Assembly (NCBI RefSeq): GCF_051062515.1 | Contig: NZ_JAMXEK010000001.1 | Source of the DNA: Aliarcobacter sp017996075 | GTDB taxonomy: Bacteria; Campylobacterota; Campylobacteria; Campylobacterales; Arcobacteraceae | Length of the DNA: 64,000 nt | Reading direction: 5' to 3' (one strand) | Shown: positions 17,353-25,746 of the stretch, piece after piece | Position numbering within the stretch: the first letter of the stretch is position 1 | Layout of the letters: every line of letters starts with the position of its first letter | The notes under the pieces: generated by a model | The model's database searches: none | What the model saw: the letters and a program-made list of their open reading frames with translations, nothing else | Told to the model about the DNA's origin: nothing | Made by a program: the position numbers and the translations under genes

Positions 17353-18986
17353 TATCTATCAAACTCCCCAGCAATAAAATTCAAGCTTGCCATTGTAACA
17401 ACAGCATCAGCTAGCATTGTACCTTCAACTATTTTTGAATAAGCAGCTAAAGAATAAAAACAAGGTGGTCTACATTTAACTTTGTATGGTCTTCCACTTC
17501 CGTCACTTACGATAAAAAACCCTAATTCACCATTTGTAGCTTCTGTTGAACTATAATACTCACCTTTTGGAACTAAAGTTCCTTCAAATGTAAGTTTAAA
17601 TTGATTCATTAAACCTTCAATATTTCCATAAACATCTTTTTTATTTGGTAATACAAGATTTGGAGCATAAAGATTTATAGCACCATCAGGCATATTTTTC
17701 ATAGCTTGTCTTATAATTTTTATAGATTGAATTGACTCTTCAAATCTACACATCATTCTGTCATAAACATCACCATGACTTCCAATAACTAAATCAAAAT
17801 CAAAGTTTTCGTATCCATAATATGGTCTATCTTTTCTTAAATCATGAGCAACTCCAGCTGCTCTTAAGTTTGGTCCAGAAATACCATTTGCAAGTGCAAA
17901 ATCAGCTTTTATAACTCCAACATCTTGAGTTCTATCATGGAAAAGTTTATTATGAGCTATTAAAGATAAAACATCTTCTATAGCTTTTTCAGATGTTTTT
18001 AAAACTTCTTCTAAATCTTTTTCAAAACCATCATATAAATCAAACTCTAAACCACCAATTCTCGTGTAAGTATTTGTAAGTCTAGCACCTGTAAGTTTTG
18101 ATAATAAATCATAAGCTTGATCTCTTGCTCCAAATAAGTACCATAAACTTGTAAGACCACCCAAATCAACCATATTTGCAGCATTACAAACAAAGTGGTC
18201 AATTATACGGCTTAATTCACCAAGTACAACTCTTATCATTTTTGCTCTTGGAGTTATCTCAATTTTCATCATATCTTCAATAGCTTTTGCCCATCCGATA
18301 TTATTTAAAATAGCACTACAATAATTTAATCTATCTGTATATGGAATTACTTGTGAGTAAGTGTGGTGTTCACAAGCTTTTTCAAAACCTCTGTGTAAAT
18401 ATCCAATTTCTGTCACACAAGCAGCTATTGTTTCACCCTCAAGTGCAACAAAGTTTCTTATAGTTCCGTGACTTGCTGGATGAGAAGGTCCAACATTTAA
18501 GAGCATTAAATCTGCTATCTCTTCATCTGTATATCCTTTTGATTTAAGAAGAGGTAACATCTCATCCATTAAATCTTCAGTTTCTGTACAAATTTGTCCT
18601 TGAGTTATTTTGTAATCTTTTCTTAAAGGGTGGCCAATAAATTGTTTATGGTTTAAAACTCTTTTAAGATTTGGATGGTTTAAAAATATAACACCATATT
18701 GATCATAAGCTTCTCTTTCAGCCCAATTTGCAGAAGGAAAAATATCACTAACTGTATCAACACTTAAAGTCTCATCACTTACAAATGCTTTTACTGTAGT
18801 CTCTTTTTTGAAATCACTACTTCTTAAAACATAAACAACTGCAAATCTTGAGGGTGTAGAATCTGGAAATTTTGAATAATCAACTGCTGTCATATCTAAA
18901 AGAATTGTAAAATCTTCATCTTTTTTTAATCTTAAAAGAGTAGCTCTTAAATCTTTTGAATCAACTAATAAATCACACTTAAGCAT
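17352..18986 (-). CDS. nuoCD: NADH-quinone oxidoreductase subunit NuoCD (fused)
   Basis: One polypeptide of 544 residues combines NuoC (about residues 1-135, with EREAYDQYGVIFLNHPNLKR and HPLRKDY) and the 49-kDa subunit NuoD (LLNVGPSHPASHGTIR onward). The NuoD part keeps the quinone-site histidines in GPSHPASHG and the C-terminal block GELGFFIVSDGSGRPYK. Such fusions are known in several lineages. It overlaps nuoB by eight bases. The N-terminus is short, so NuoC may be slightly trimmed. Confidence 0.94.
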   Translation of the reverse strand: MLKCDLLVDSKDLRATLLRLKKDEDFTILLDMTAVDYSKFPDSTPSRFAVVYVLRSSDFKKETTVKAFVSDETLSVDTVSDIFPSANWAEREAYDQYGVIFLNHPNLKRVLNHKQFIGHPLRKDYKITQGQICTETEDLMDEMLPLLKSKGYTDEEIADLMLLNVGPSHPASHGTIRNFVALEGETIAACVTEIGYLHRGFEKACEHHTYSQVIPYTDRLNYCSAILNNIGWAKAIEDMMKIEITPRAKMIRVVLGELSRIIDHFVCNAANMVDLGGLTSLWYLFGARDQAYDLLSKLTGARLTNTYTRIGGLEFDLYDGFEKDLEEVLKTSEKAIEDVLSLIAHNKLFHDRTQDVGVIKADFALANGISGPNLRAAGVAHDLRKDRPYYGYENFDFDLVIGSHGDVYDRMMCRFEESIQSIKIIRQAMKNMPDGAINLYAPNLVLPNKKDVYGNIEGLMNQFKLTFEGTLVPKGEYYSSTEATNGELGFFIVSDGSGRPYKVKCRPPCFYSLAAYSKIVEGTMLADAVVTMASLNFIAGEFDR

Positions 18987-19494
18987 CTAAAAATCCTTTG
19001 TACTCTTTAACTCTATCTTTAATAATTGACTCATTTTTAGCTTTTTCTTGAATTCTCATGATTGCATCAAGAACAGCTTCTGGTCTTGGTGGACAACCAG
19101 CAACATACTCATCAACTGGAATAATCTCATCAATTCCTTGAACAGTCGCATAATTATCATAAAACCCACCACTACAAGCACATGCTCCCATAGATATTAC
19201 CCATTTTGGTTCGCACATTTGCTCATAAATTTTTTTCAAAATTGGAGCTTGTTTATATGAAATAGTTCCAGCAACTATTAATAAATCTGCTTGTCTTGGA
19301 GAAAACCTTACAACTTCGGCTCCAAATCTTGAAACATCATATCTTGAAGCAGCAACAGCCATAAACTCAATACCACAACATGCAGTTCCAAATGCCATAG
19401 GCCAAAGAGAATATGACCTTCCCCAGTTAATAGCTGCATCTAACTTTGTTGTAAGTATGCTATCGCCTAAACTTGATTCAACTCCTAATCCCAT
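18979..19494 (-). CDS. nuoB: NADH-quinone oxidoreductase subunit NuoB
   Basis: Holds the terminal cluster N2 that reduces quinone. The 171 residues contain the paired cysteines AFGTACCGIEFMA, then GACACSGG and AGCPPRPEA, giving the four N2 ligands. It overlaps nuoA by ten bases and nuoCD by eight, so translation is tightly coupled. Normal length. Confidence 0.96.
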   Translation of the reverse strand: MGLGVESSLGDSILTTKLDAAINWGRSYSLWPMAFGTACCGIEFMAVAASRYDVSRFGAEVVRFSPRQADLLIVAGTISYKQAPILKKIYEQMCEPKWVISMGACACSGGFYDNYATVQGIDEIIPVDEYVAGCPPRPEAVLDAIMRIQEKAKNESIIKDRVKEYKGFLDA

Positions 19495-19847
19495 GATAAA
19501 GCCTTTTTCTTATAGATATAAATTAATCCAATAAATAACAGTCCCATAAAGATAAACATCTTAAACAGTCCAGCAACTCCCAGATCAACAACATTTACAG
19601 CCCAAGGAAACATAAAAATCACTTCCACATCAAAAAGTAAAAATGAGATAGCAACTAAATAGAATTTAACAGAAAATCTATTGTTTGTTGTTCCAACAGG
19701 ATTTGTAACCCCACTTTCATAGACATTGTTTTTAAGAACAGAGTCTTTATTTTGAGGACCAATAAATTTGGTAAGCATAAAAACAACTGCAAGAATTACC
19801 CCAATGGCAATAAATATAGCAGATGCTAACATTAATTCAGCAGACAT
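19485..19847 (-). CDS. nuoA: NADH-quinone oxidoreductase subunit NuoA
   Basis: ND3-type membrane subunit (120 residues, three hydrophobic segments), first gene of the nuo operon. The conserved loop YESGVTNPVGTTNNRFSVKF normally has a cysteine in some families and lines the quinone channel; LLFDVEVIFMFPWA is the second signature. AGGAAAGAAG precedes the ATG. The promoter must lie in the 277-base divergent gap upstream. Confidence 0.94.
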   Translation of the reverse strand: MSAELMLASAIFIAIGVILAVVFMLTKFIGPQNKDSVLKNNVYESGVTNPVGTTNNRFSVKFYLVAISFLLFDVEVIFMFPWAVNVVDLGVAGLFKMFIFMGLLFIGLIYIYKKKALSWD

Positions 19848-20124
19848 CTTCTTTCCTATTTTTATAAAATATAATCAGATTTTGATTGTACACAAATTTT
19901 TTAAAGTAAACAATTTTAAAACAGTTTTACAATCAATTAAAAATATAAGTGTGAAAAAATGTAATACTTTCTAATCTTGACAAAATAACTATTCATAAAA
20001 TATCCAAAATATGAGCCTTTTCTTAATTTAAACTTAATTTTATTTTGCTACAAAAAGGAACATCAAGAGATATTAAAGAAGATAATGATAGAGTAAAATC
20101 TTATTTAAACCTAAAGGAAAAATA
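19848..20124. other. Divergent intergenic region, nuoA / UbiD-family gene
   Basis: This 277-base AT-rich gap must hold the promoter of the 14-gene nuo operon on the minus strand (candidate -10 sequences around 19866-19880) and one for the plus-strand decarboxylase. A TTGACA at 19977-19982 is followed by AT-rich DNA but has no good -10 at standard spacing. The last ~80 bases are open in the frame that ends in TAATG at the next start codon. Confidence 0.4.
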
Positions 20125-21939
20125 ATGAAAAGAGCAATAGCGCTTTTAGAAAAACATAATCTTTTAAAGATAATAGATGATGAACTTGATATAAATTTAG
20201 AAATTCCACATATTGCATATATAGAGGTTAAAAAGCCTGTTTCAAAAGCAATTTTATTTACAAATGTAGTTGATAGAAAAAAGAATAAAAAATTTAAAGA
20301 ACCTGTTTTAATGAATGTTTTTTGTAATGAAGATGCAGTTAAACTTTTTATTGGAGATGGAGATAAAATTGGGAGTGAAATAGAGAGTTTATTAAAATTA
20401 AAACCCCCTGTTACTTTTAGTGAAAAATTATCAACTTTGGGTAAATTATTCTCACTTAAAAATACAATTCCAAAGAAATTAAATAAAAAAGGAGAGTGTC
20501 AAGAGGTTATAAAGCTAGGAGCTGATGCAAAACTTAGTGATTTACCAGTTATTAAAACTTGGGAGGATGATGCTGGACCATTTATTACTATGGGGCAAGT
20601 TTATACTCGAAGTTTAAATGGTGAACTTAAAAATTTAGGAATGTATAGACTTCAAGTTTTTCCAGACAATACTCTTGGAATGCATTGGCAAATACATAAA
20701 GATAGTAATCATTTCTTCCATGAATATAAAAAAGCTGGTAAAAAAATGCCTGTAAGTATTGGAATTGGTGGAGATCCTATGTATATTTGGTGTGGACAAG
20801 CACCACTTCCAATTGGAGTTTTCGAGCTTATGCTTTATGGTTTTGTAAAAAACTCTCCAGCAAGGCTTGTAAAATCTATTACAAATGATATTTGGGTACC
20901 TGAAGACAATGACTACATCATAGAAGGATTTGTTGATACAAGTAAGTTAAAAATAGAGGGTCCTTTTGGAGATCATACAGGATATTATACTTTAGATGAA
21001 GAGTTTCCTTTTATGGAAGTTAGTGCAATTACAAGCAAAAAAGATCCAGTATTTTTAGCAACAGTTGTTGGAAAACCACCTTTAGAAGATAAATATATGG
21101 GGTATGCAACAGAGAGAATATTTTTACCACTTTTAAGAACAACTGCACCTGATTTAGTTGATTATTATATGCCAGAAAATGGTGTTTATCATAATTTAAT
21201 ACTAGCAAAAATAAATACATTTTATCCAGGACATGCAAGTCAAATGATGCATGCATTTTGGGGTGTAGGACAGATGAGTTTTGTAAAACATGCAATTTTT
21301 GTAAACTCTGATGCTCCAAAATTAACTTCACATGATGAGATAATAAGATATATTTTAAATAGAATTAATGTTGATGATATTTTAGTTTCAAGAGGTGCTA
21401 CAGATCATCTTGATCACACATCTCCTAAATTTGCAGTTGGTGGAAAACTTGGACTTGATTGTACAGGGGAAGAGATAGATGAGTTAGGAATTACTCTTTT
21501 AGAAGATAGTGAGCTTTTAATTAAAATGAAAAATATTTCAAGTGATATAAAAGGTTTAAAACAGTACTACAAAGATACAAAAAATCCAGTTTGTGTTATA
21601 AGTGTAGAAAAAACAAGAAGCCAAAAATATCTTTTTGAAGAGTTAAAAGCTCTATTTTCTCATATAAAAATTTTAGTAATTGTTGATGAAAAAGCAAATG
21701 ATTTAGAAAATCCATATATGTTAATTTGGAGAGTTACAAATAATATGGATTCAAGTAGAGATTTATATATAGAAGGAAATACTATCTGTCTTGATGGAAC
21801 AAACAAAAACTCTTTAGATGGATTTACTAGACGTTGGCCAGGAGATGTAAATTGTACAAAAAGTGTTATTGATAGCTTAAGAGAGAGAAATATTATTGAT
21901 ATTGATGATGAGTTTATAAAAAAACATCAATTGTATTAA
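20125..21939 (+). CDS. UbiD-family decarboxylase, probable menaquinone biosynthesis
   Basis: A 604-residue prenylated-FMN-dependent decarboxylase. The UbiD hallmarks GPFGDHTGYYT (about residue 280) and EFPFMEVSAIT are present, and RWPGDVNC-type residues close the protein. It is longer than E. coli UbiD (about 497) and fits the longer family used in the futalosine menaquinone route (MqnL-like), as expected for a bacterium that respires on menaquinone through FrdCAB. AAAGGA precedes the ATG. A 26-codon open stretch overlaps the start as TAATG. Substrate assignment is from family knowledge; an aromatic-acid decarboxylase is the alternative. Confidence 0.8.
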   Translation: MKRAIALLEKHNLLKIIDDELDINLEIPHIAYIEVKKPVSKAILFTNVVDRKKNKKFKEPVLMNVFCNEDAVKLFIGDGDKIGSEIESLLKLKPPVTFSEKLSTLGKLFSLKNTIPKKLNKKGECQEVIKLGADAKLSDLPVIKTWEDDAGPFITMGQVYTRSLNGELKNLGMYRLQVFPDNTLGMHWQIHKDSNHFFHEYKKAGKKMPVSIGIGGDPMYIWCGQAPLPIGVFELMLYGFVKNSPARLVKSITNDIWVPEDNDYIIEGFVDTSKLKIEGPFGDHTGYYTLDEEFPFMEVSAITSKKDPVFLATVVGKPPLEDKYMGYATERIFLPLLRTTAPDLVDYYMPENGVYHNLILAKINTFYPGHASQMMHAFWGVGQMSFVKHAIFVNSDAPKLTSHDEIIRYILNRINVDDILVSRGATDHLDHTSPKFAVGGKLGLDCTGEEIDELGITLLEDSELLIKMKNISSDIKGLKQYYKDTKNPVCVISVEKTRSQKYLFEELKALFSHIKILVIVDEKANDLENPYMLIWRVTNNMDSSRDLYIEGNTICLDGTNKNSLDGFTRRWPGDVNCTKSVIDSLRERNIIDIDDEFIKKHQLY

Positions 21940-21950
21940 GAACAGAAAAA

Positions 21951-21984
21951 GATAAAAAGAGCTAGAAAAATAGCTTTTTTTATC
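21951..21984 (+). terminator. Terminator after the UbiD-family gene
   Basis: A 14-bp stem GATAAAAAGAGCTA/TAGCTTTTTTTATC with one G-T pair and loop GAAAAA, 11 bases past the stop. It contains a T-run in the 3' arm. It separates this gene from convergent tex. Confidence 0.7.
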
Positions 21985-22000
21985 AAAATTAATTAAATAT

Positions 22001-24124
22001 CTATTTTAAACTAATACCAACTCTTTGTTTTTCCAAATCTATACTTATTACTTTTAGATTTTCAAGATTTTGATTTATACTTAAAATTTCGCTTGGATGA
22101 GATACTCTTTTTTGACTAATTTGTGAAATATGAAGTAGAGCATCATTTTTCAACCCAATATCTACAAATGCTCCAAAATCAGTTATATTACGAACAATTC
22201 CATTTAAAATAAATCCCTCTTTTAAGTCATTTATATCCAAAATATCATTTGAAAATTTTACTTGGTTAAACTCTGTTCTCACATCATATCCTGGTTTTAA
22301 AAGTTCATTTATAATATCTTTTAATTTTAGAGTAGTTGTATTTAGTTCAAGTGCCATTTTTTCAAACTCTTTTATCTCTTCTAGCTCTTTAATAGTATAT
22401 TTTTTTTGTAAAATTGAAGTAATTTCGTAATCTTCAGGATGAATAGCTGTATTGTCCAAAATAGATAAACCATCTTTTATTCTTAAAAATCCAACACTTT
22501 GAATAAAAGCTTTTTCACCTAAACCTTTTACTTTTAAAAGTTGCTCTTTTGAACTAAATTTTTTAATTTTCTCTCTATGCTCAACTATATTTTGAGCTAA
22601 TTTTTCACTAATTCCAGATATAAAAGATAGAAGCTTATATGAAGCAGAGTTTAAATCAACTCCAACTTTGTTTACTAAATCTATTGTGATATTTTCTAGT
22701 TTTTTCTCTAGTTCTTTTTGATTTACATCATGTTGGTATTGACCAATTCCTAGTGATTTTGGGTCGATTTTAACTAAAGCCGCCATCGGGTCTCTTAGTC
22801 TTTGTGCTATAGAAATAGCTCCTCTTATTGTTACATCAAGGTTTGGATACTCTTGTGAAGCTATTTTTGATGCTGAATAAACACTAGCTCCAATTTCACT
22901 AACTATTGCATAATTTACTTCAAAATTCTCTTTTTTTAACTCTTCATTTTTTAATAATTCATCAATAAAATTTGCAGTTTCTCTTGAAGCAGTACCATTT
23001 CCAATAGCAATAGCAGTAATTTTATATTTTTTAATAAGTTCTAACACAATTTTTGATGAATTTATGAAATCCTCTTTAGGTTTTGTAGGATATATAACTG
23101 CACTATCTAAAAAAATCCCATTTTCATCAATAACTGCAAGTTTACAACCAGTTTTAAATCCAGGGTCAATTCCTAAAATTACTTGATTTACAAGTGGAGC
23201 TGTAAGGAGTAACTCTTTTAGATTTTTTCCAAAAAGTTCTATAGCTTCAATTCCAGCTTTTTCTTTTAAGTTTGAAATAGCTTCTCTTTTTAAAGTTGGA
23301 AGAAGAAGTCTTTTTAAACCATCTTTGTAAGCATCAAATACTAACTCTTTTGAGCTAGAAGCATTTGTAGGAATTTTGTATTTTTTAATATTTTCTAAAA
23401 TATGATTTTCATCAATTTCAACTTTAAGTGATAGTTGCTTTTCATTTACAGCTCTTAAAATTGCCAAAACTCTATGAGATTTTATATATTTTATTTTTTC
23501 ATTTGTATTTGCAAAATTTGAATAAAGACCATTTTTATCAAACTCTTTTGTAGGAGTTACTTCTAAAACTCCCCAATTTTGGATTAAATTTCTTAAAACT
23601 TCTTTTGACTTAAAATCATCTGCATATCTTTGAGCTATTATGTCTTTTGCTCCATTTATTGCTTCGTTGATAGTTTTAATATTTTCATTTAAAAATTGAT
23701 TCGCTTTTTGCTCACACTCTTCTTTTGTATATTTCATACTTTGAATAATATTTGCTAATGGTTCAAGTCCATTTTCTAAAGCAGTTGTAGTTCTTGAAGA
23801 TTTTTTATCTTTAAATGGTGCATAAATATCTTCCAAAGCTTGTAAGGTTGTAGCTTCATCTAAAAATTTTATTAGTTTTTCATCTAAAAAGTTTTTCTCT
23901 TTTAATAGATTTTTTATCTCATCTTTTCTTTGAATTAATTTTTTTGAATATTCAAAAACTTCTTCAAATACTCTAAGCTCAATATCACTTGCACCATTTG
24001 TAAGCTCTTTTCTATATCTTGCAATAAAAGGAATAGTGCATCCTTCCTCTAGAAGTTTTATTATATTTTCAATAATATTTATAGGTAGATTTGTTTTATT
24101 TTGTAGTAATTGTATTAAATTCAT
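22001..24124 (-). CDS. tex: Tex-family RNA-binding protein with S1 domain
   Basis: Tex is a conserved transcription-associated nucleic-acid-binding protein. From the ATG at 24124 it is 707 residues. The RuvC-like YqgF domain starts at VILGIDPGFKTGCKLAVID, helix-hairpin-helix repeats follow (LLSFISGISEKLAQNIVEHR, LLKVKGLGEKAF), and the C-terminal S1 domain reads GIVRNITDFGAFVDIGLKNDALLHIS. An upstream in-frame codon at 24175 extends the frame, but MNLIQLLQNK is the usual N-terminus, so the later start is chosen. The gene ends 62 bases from the convergent UbiD-family stop. Confidence 0.92.
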   Translation of the reverse strand: MNLIQLLQNKTNLPINIIENIIKLLEEGCTIPFIARYRKELTNGASDIELRVFEEVFEYSKKLIQRKDEIKNLLKEKNFLDEKLIKFLDEATTLQALEDIYAPFKDKKSSRTTTALENGLEPLANIIQSMKYTKEECEQKANQFLNENIKTINEAINGAKDIIAQRYADDFKSKEVLRNLIQNWGVLEVTPTKEFDKNGLYSNFANTNEKIKYIKSHRVLAILRAVNEKQLSLKVEIDENHILENIKKYKIPTNASSSKELVFDAYKDGLKRLLLPTLKREAISNLKEKAGIEAIELFGKNLKELLLTAPLVNQVILGIDPGFKTGCKLAVIDENGIFLDSAVIYPTKPKEDFINSSKIVLELIKKYKITAIAIGNGTASRETANFIDELLKNEELKKENFEVNYAIVSEIGASVYSASKIASQEYPNLDVTIRGAISIAQRLRDPMAALVKIDPKSLGIGQYQHDVNQKELEKKLENITIDLVNKVGVDLNSASYKLLSFISGISEKLAQNIVEHREKIKKFSSKEQLLKVKGLGEKAFIQSVGFLRIKDGLSILDNTAIHPEDYEITSILQKKYTIKELEEIKEFEKMALELNTTTLKLKDIINELLKPGYDVRTEFNQVKFSNDILDINDLKEGFILNGIVRNITDFGAFVDIGLKNDALLHISQISQKRVSHPSEILSINQNLENLKVISIDLEKQRVGISLK

Positions 24125-24160
24125 AAATTTTTCTTTTCTTATTTTTTTAGAAATTGTAGC

Positions 24161-24191
24161 TAAATTCACAAGCAAGAAGCTTATGAATTTA
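24161..24191 (-). terminator. Hairpin between the small hypothetical gene and tex
   Basis: TAAATTCA-C-AAGC, loop AAGAA, GCTT-A-TGAATTTA: twelve pairs with one mismatch. It lies 22 bases past the 75-residue gene and ahead of tex. There is no strong T-run, so it may attenuate or stabilise rather than terminate. Confidence 0.4.
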
Positions 24192-24213
24192 AAATTTAAG
24201 GTTTTTTAGTTTT

Positions 24214-24441
24214 TCAATCTTCTTTTAAAGCGGCTTTACTAGTTGGTGTAAAACTATCGCTATAATCAAAACTATCATATTCACTATAATCAACAGTAAA
24301 AATCTTAGGATACCCCAACTTTACAAGCTCTTTATCGATATTCTCTTCACTTAATCTATTTTTTACTTTATCCATAATTTGCTCAATATGTTCCTCTTGT
24401 ACATCAGCCGCTCTTAATTCATAAATAATAGCTAAATTCAT
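24214..24441 (-). CDS. Small conserved-looking hypothetical protein
   Basis: A 75-residue protein I do not recognise. It is acidic, with a helical N-terminal half (AIIYELRAADVQEEHIEQIM) and a C-terminal tail rich in Ser, Asp and Tyr (SEYDSFDYSDSFTP). GGGAAAA sits just upstream of the ATG. It lies 27 bases after the M42-like peptidase gene on the same strand and ahead of tex, so it may be cotranscribed with either. No signal peptide, membrane segment or metal motif is visible. Confidence 0.6.
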   Translation of the reverse strand: MNLAIIYELRAADVQEEHIEQIMDKVKNRLSEENIDKELVKLGYPKIFTVDYSEYDSFDYSDSFTPTSKAALKED

Positions 24442-24468
24442 TTTTCCCTTCTTTTTTAAAATTAAATA

Positions 24469-25551
24469 TTAAAAGTTTTTTATATAAAAACTACTCAAAA
24501 TAAAAATAATTGCCTTAATAGATTCAACAGATGCTGTCTCATCAACTGTATGATAACCAGTAGTTGGAATTTGCAAGGTTGAACCTTGAATTTGTCCATT
24601 TGATTCCATAACAATTCTTCCTAGCTCTGTACTTCCAATACTAATAGGTTTTAATCCCTCTTTTTCTCTTAATTTATTTTTTTCAATTATAAACTTATCT
24701 TTACAAGAAAATGATATTTTATTTTTCTTACAAAATTGTTTAAGCTCTTTTAAAAGAGGTGATTTAAACTTTGCATTTACATCCTTATTTCTTAAAACTA
24801 CAAGTTGCTTATCTGCTTCTTCCCTGCTTTCATAAGGGCTTGTATCAAGAACAACTAGTTTATCTGTTGATATTTTATTTTTTTTAAACCATTCGTGAAC
24901 AAATCTCCAACTTTTACCAGCTTCTTCTTGAGCTGTAAAAAATGCAGTTCCAGCAAATCCATGCTGATAAAGATATAAAATAATTGCTGCACTTAAAACA
25001 TTGTCAAGTTGTGCAGAGATTAAGTTGCCATTTTGTTTTAGTTTATCTACAAAGGCAATTGGAGTGCTAGGAAGTAGGTGATTTAAACCTTCTATTTTAA
25101 AGACTAAATTATTTATCTCTTCTTTTAAAAAAGCATCCGTAATTTTTCCAATACCTAAATAACTTCCACTAAATGGTTCGTAAGCATGAACATTTTGATT
25201 TATATATCTTTGTGAAATTTGTTGAAAAGTTTGTTCTGAAAGTGAATTTCCTCTTAAATCAGAGCGATTTTTTGCTAAAAAAGCTGCAAACTGGAACTCA
25301 TTTGGACCTGTACAAATAACTCCGTGTCTATCTATATGTGCACTTAAGATACCATTTGATGGCTCTTTACCAGTAGCTACTAAAAGTCCATCATAATGCT
25401 CTGTTTTTATGCCAATCTCTTCAAGCTCTCTTTTTAAGTAAAGTAAAAAAGAGTGTTCAGCTCCTGTAACAGAAGGAACTCGAATAAGTTGTTTTAGCAA
25501 ATCTAAAAATAGAGTAAAATCTTTTGGCTCATTTGAAAATGAAGCACTCAA
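24469..25551 (-). CDS. M42/M20-like metallopeptidase
   Basis: A 360-residue zinc aminopeptidase-like protein. Metal and catalytic motifs in order: SAHIDRHG (first His and Asp), QLDNVLSAAII (bridging Asp), AQEEAGKSW (Glu-Glu), VLDTSPYE (Asp) and TGYHTVDETASVE (final His). This arrangement fits the M42/M28/M20 co-catalytic fold, probably a cytoplasmic aminopeptidase. The start is TTG at 25551, preceded by AGGAGA. The sequence PSVTGAEHSF near residue 37 is the usual N-terminal signature. Substrate not predictable. Confidence 0.78.
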   Translation of the reverse strand: MSASFSNEPKDFTLFLDLLKQLIRVPSVTGAEHSFLLYLKRELEEIGIKTEHYDGLLVATGKEPSNGILSAHIDRHGVICTGPNEFQFAAFLAKNRSDLRGNSLSEQTFQQISQRYINQNVHAYEPFSGSYLGIGKITDAFLKEEINNLVFKIEGLNHLLPSTPIAFVDKLKQNGNLISAQLDNVLSAAIILYLYQHGFAGTAFFTAQEEAGKSWRFVHEWFKKNKISTDKLVVLDTSPYESREEADKQLVVLRNKDVNAKFKSPLLKELKQFCKKNKISFSCKDKFIIEKNKLREKEGLKPISIGSTELGRIVMESNGQIQGSTLQIPTTGYHTVDETASVESIKAIIFILSSFYIKNF

Positions 25552-25707
25552 ACTGTTCTCCTAAAGTTTTATAGAATAAAAGTTTATTCTGTGGTGGAAT
25601 TATAAACTATATTTTAAATATTAATCTAAAAAATAGCTTAAATTTAGCCATATTTACTATAGTTATTTAATCAAGATTATTTTAATTTGTATTTAAACTT
25701 TTCGAGA

Positions 25708-25713
25708 TATAAT
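25708..25713 (+). promoter_or_regulatory. Candidate -10 box for the nitrite/sulfite reductase
   Basis: TATAAT 33 bases before the ATG at 25747, with AAGGA between. No clear -35. Confidence 0.45.
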
Positions 25714-25746
25714 TTCATAAAAATTACAATTATAATAAGGAATAGT

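Noticed and set aside
17352..18986. NuoCD fusion as a novelty
   Set aside because: NuoC-NuoD fusions are well known in several bacterial lineages.
24125..24175. Extended N-terminus of Tex
   Set aside because: The added 17 residues do not resemble the family; the start at 24124 begins the usual helical domain.
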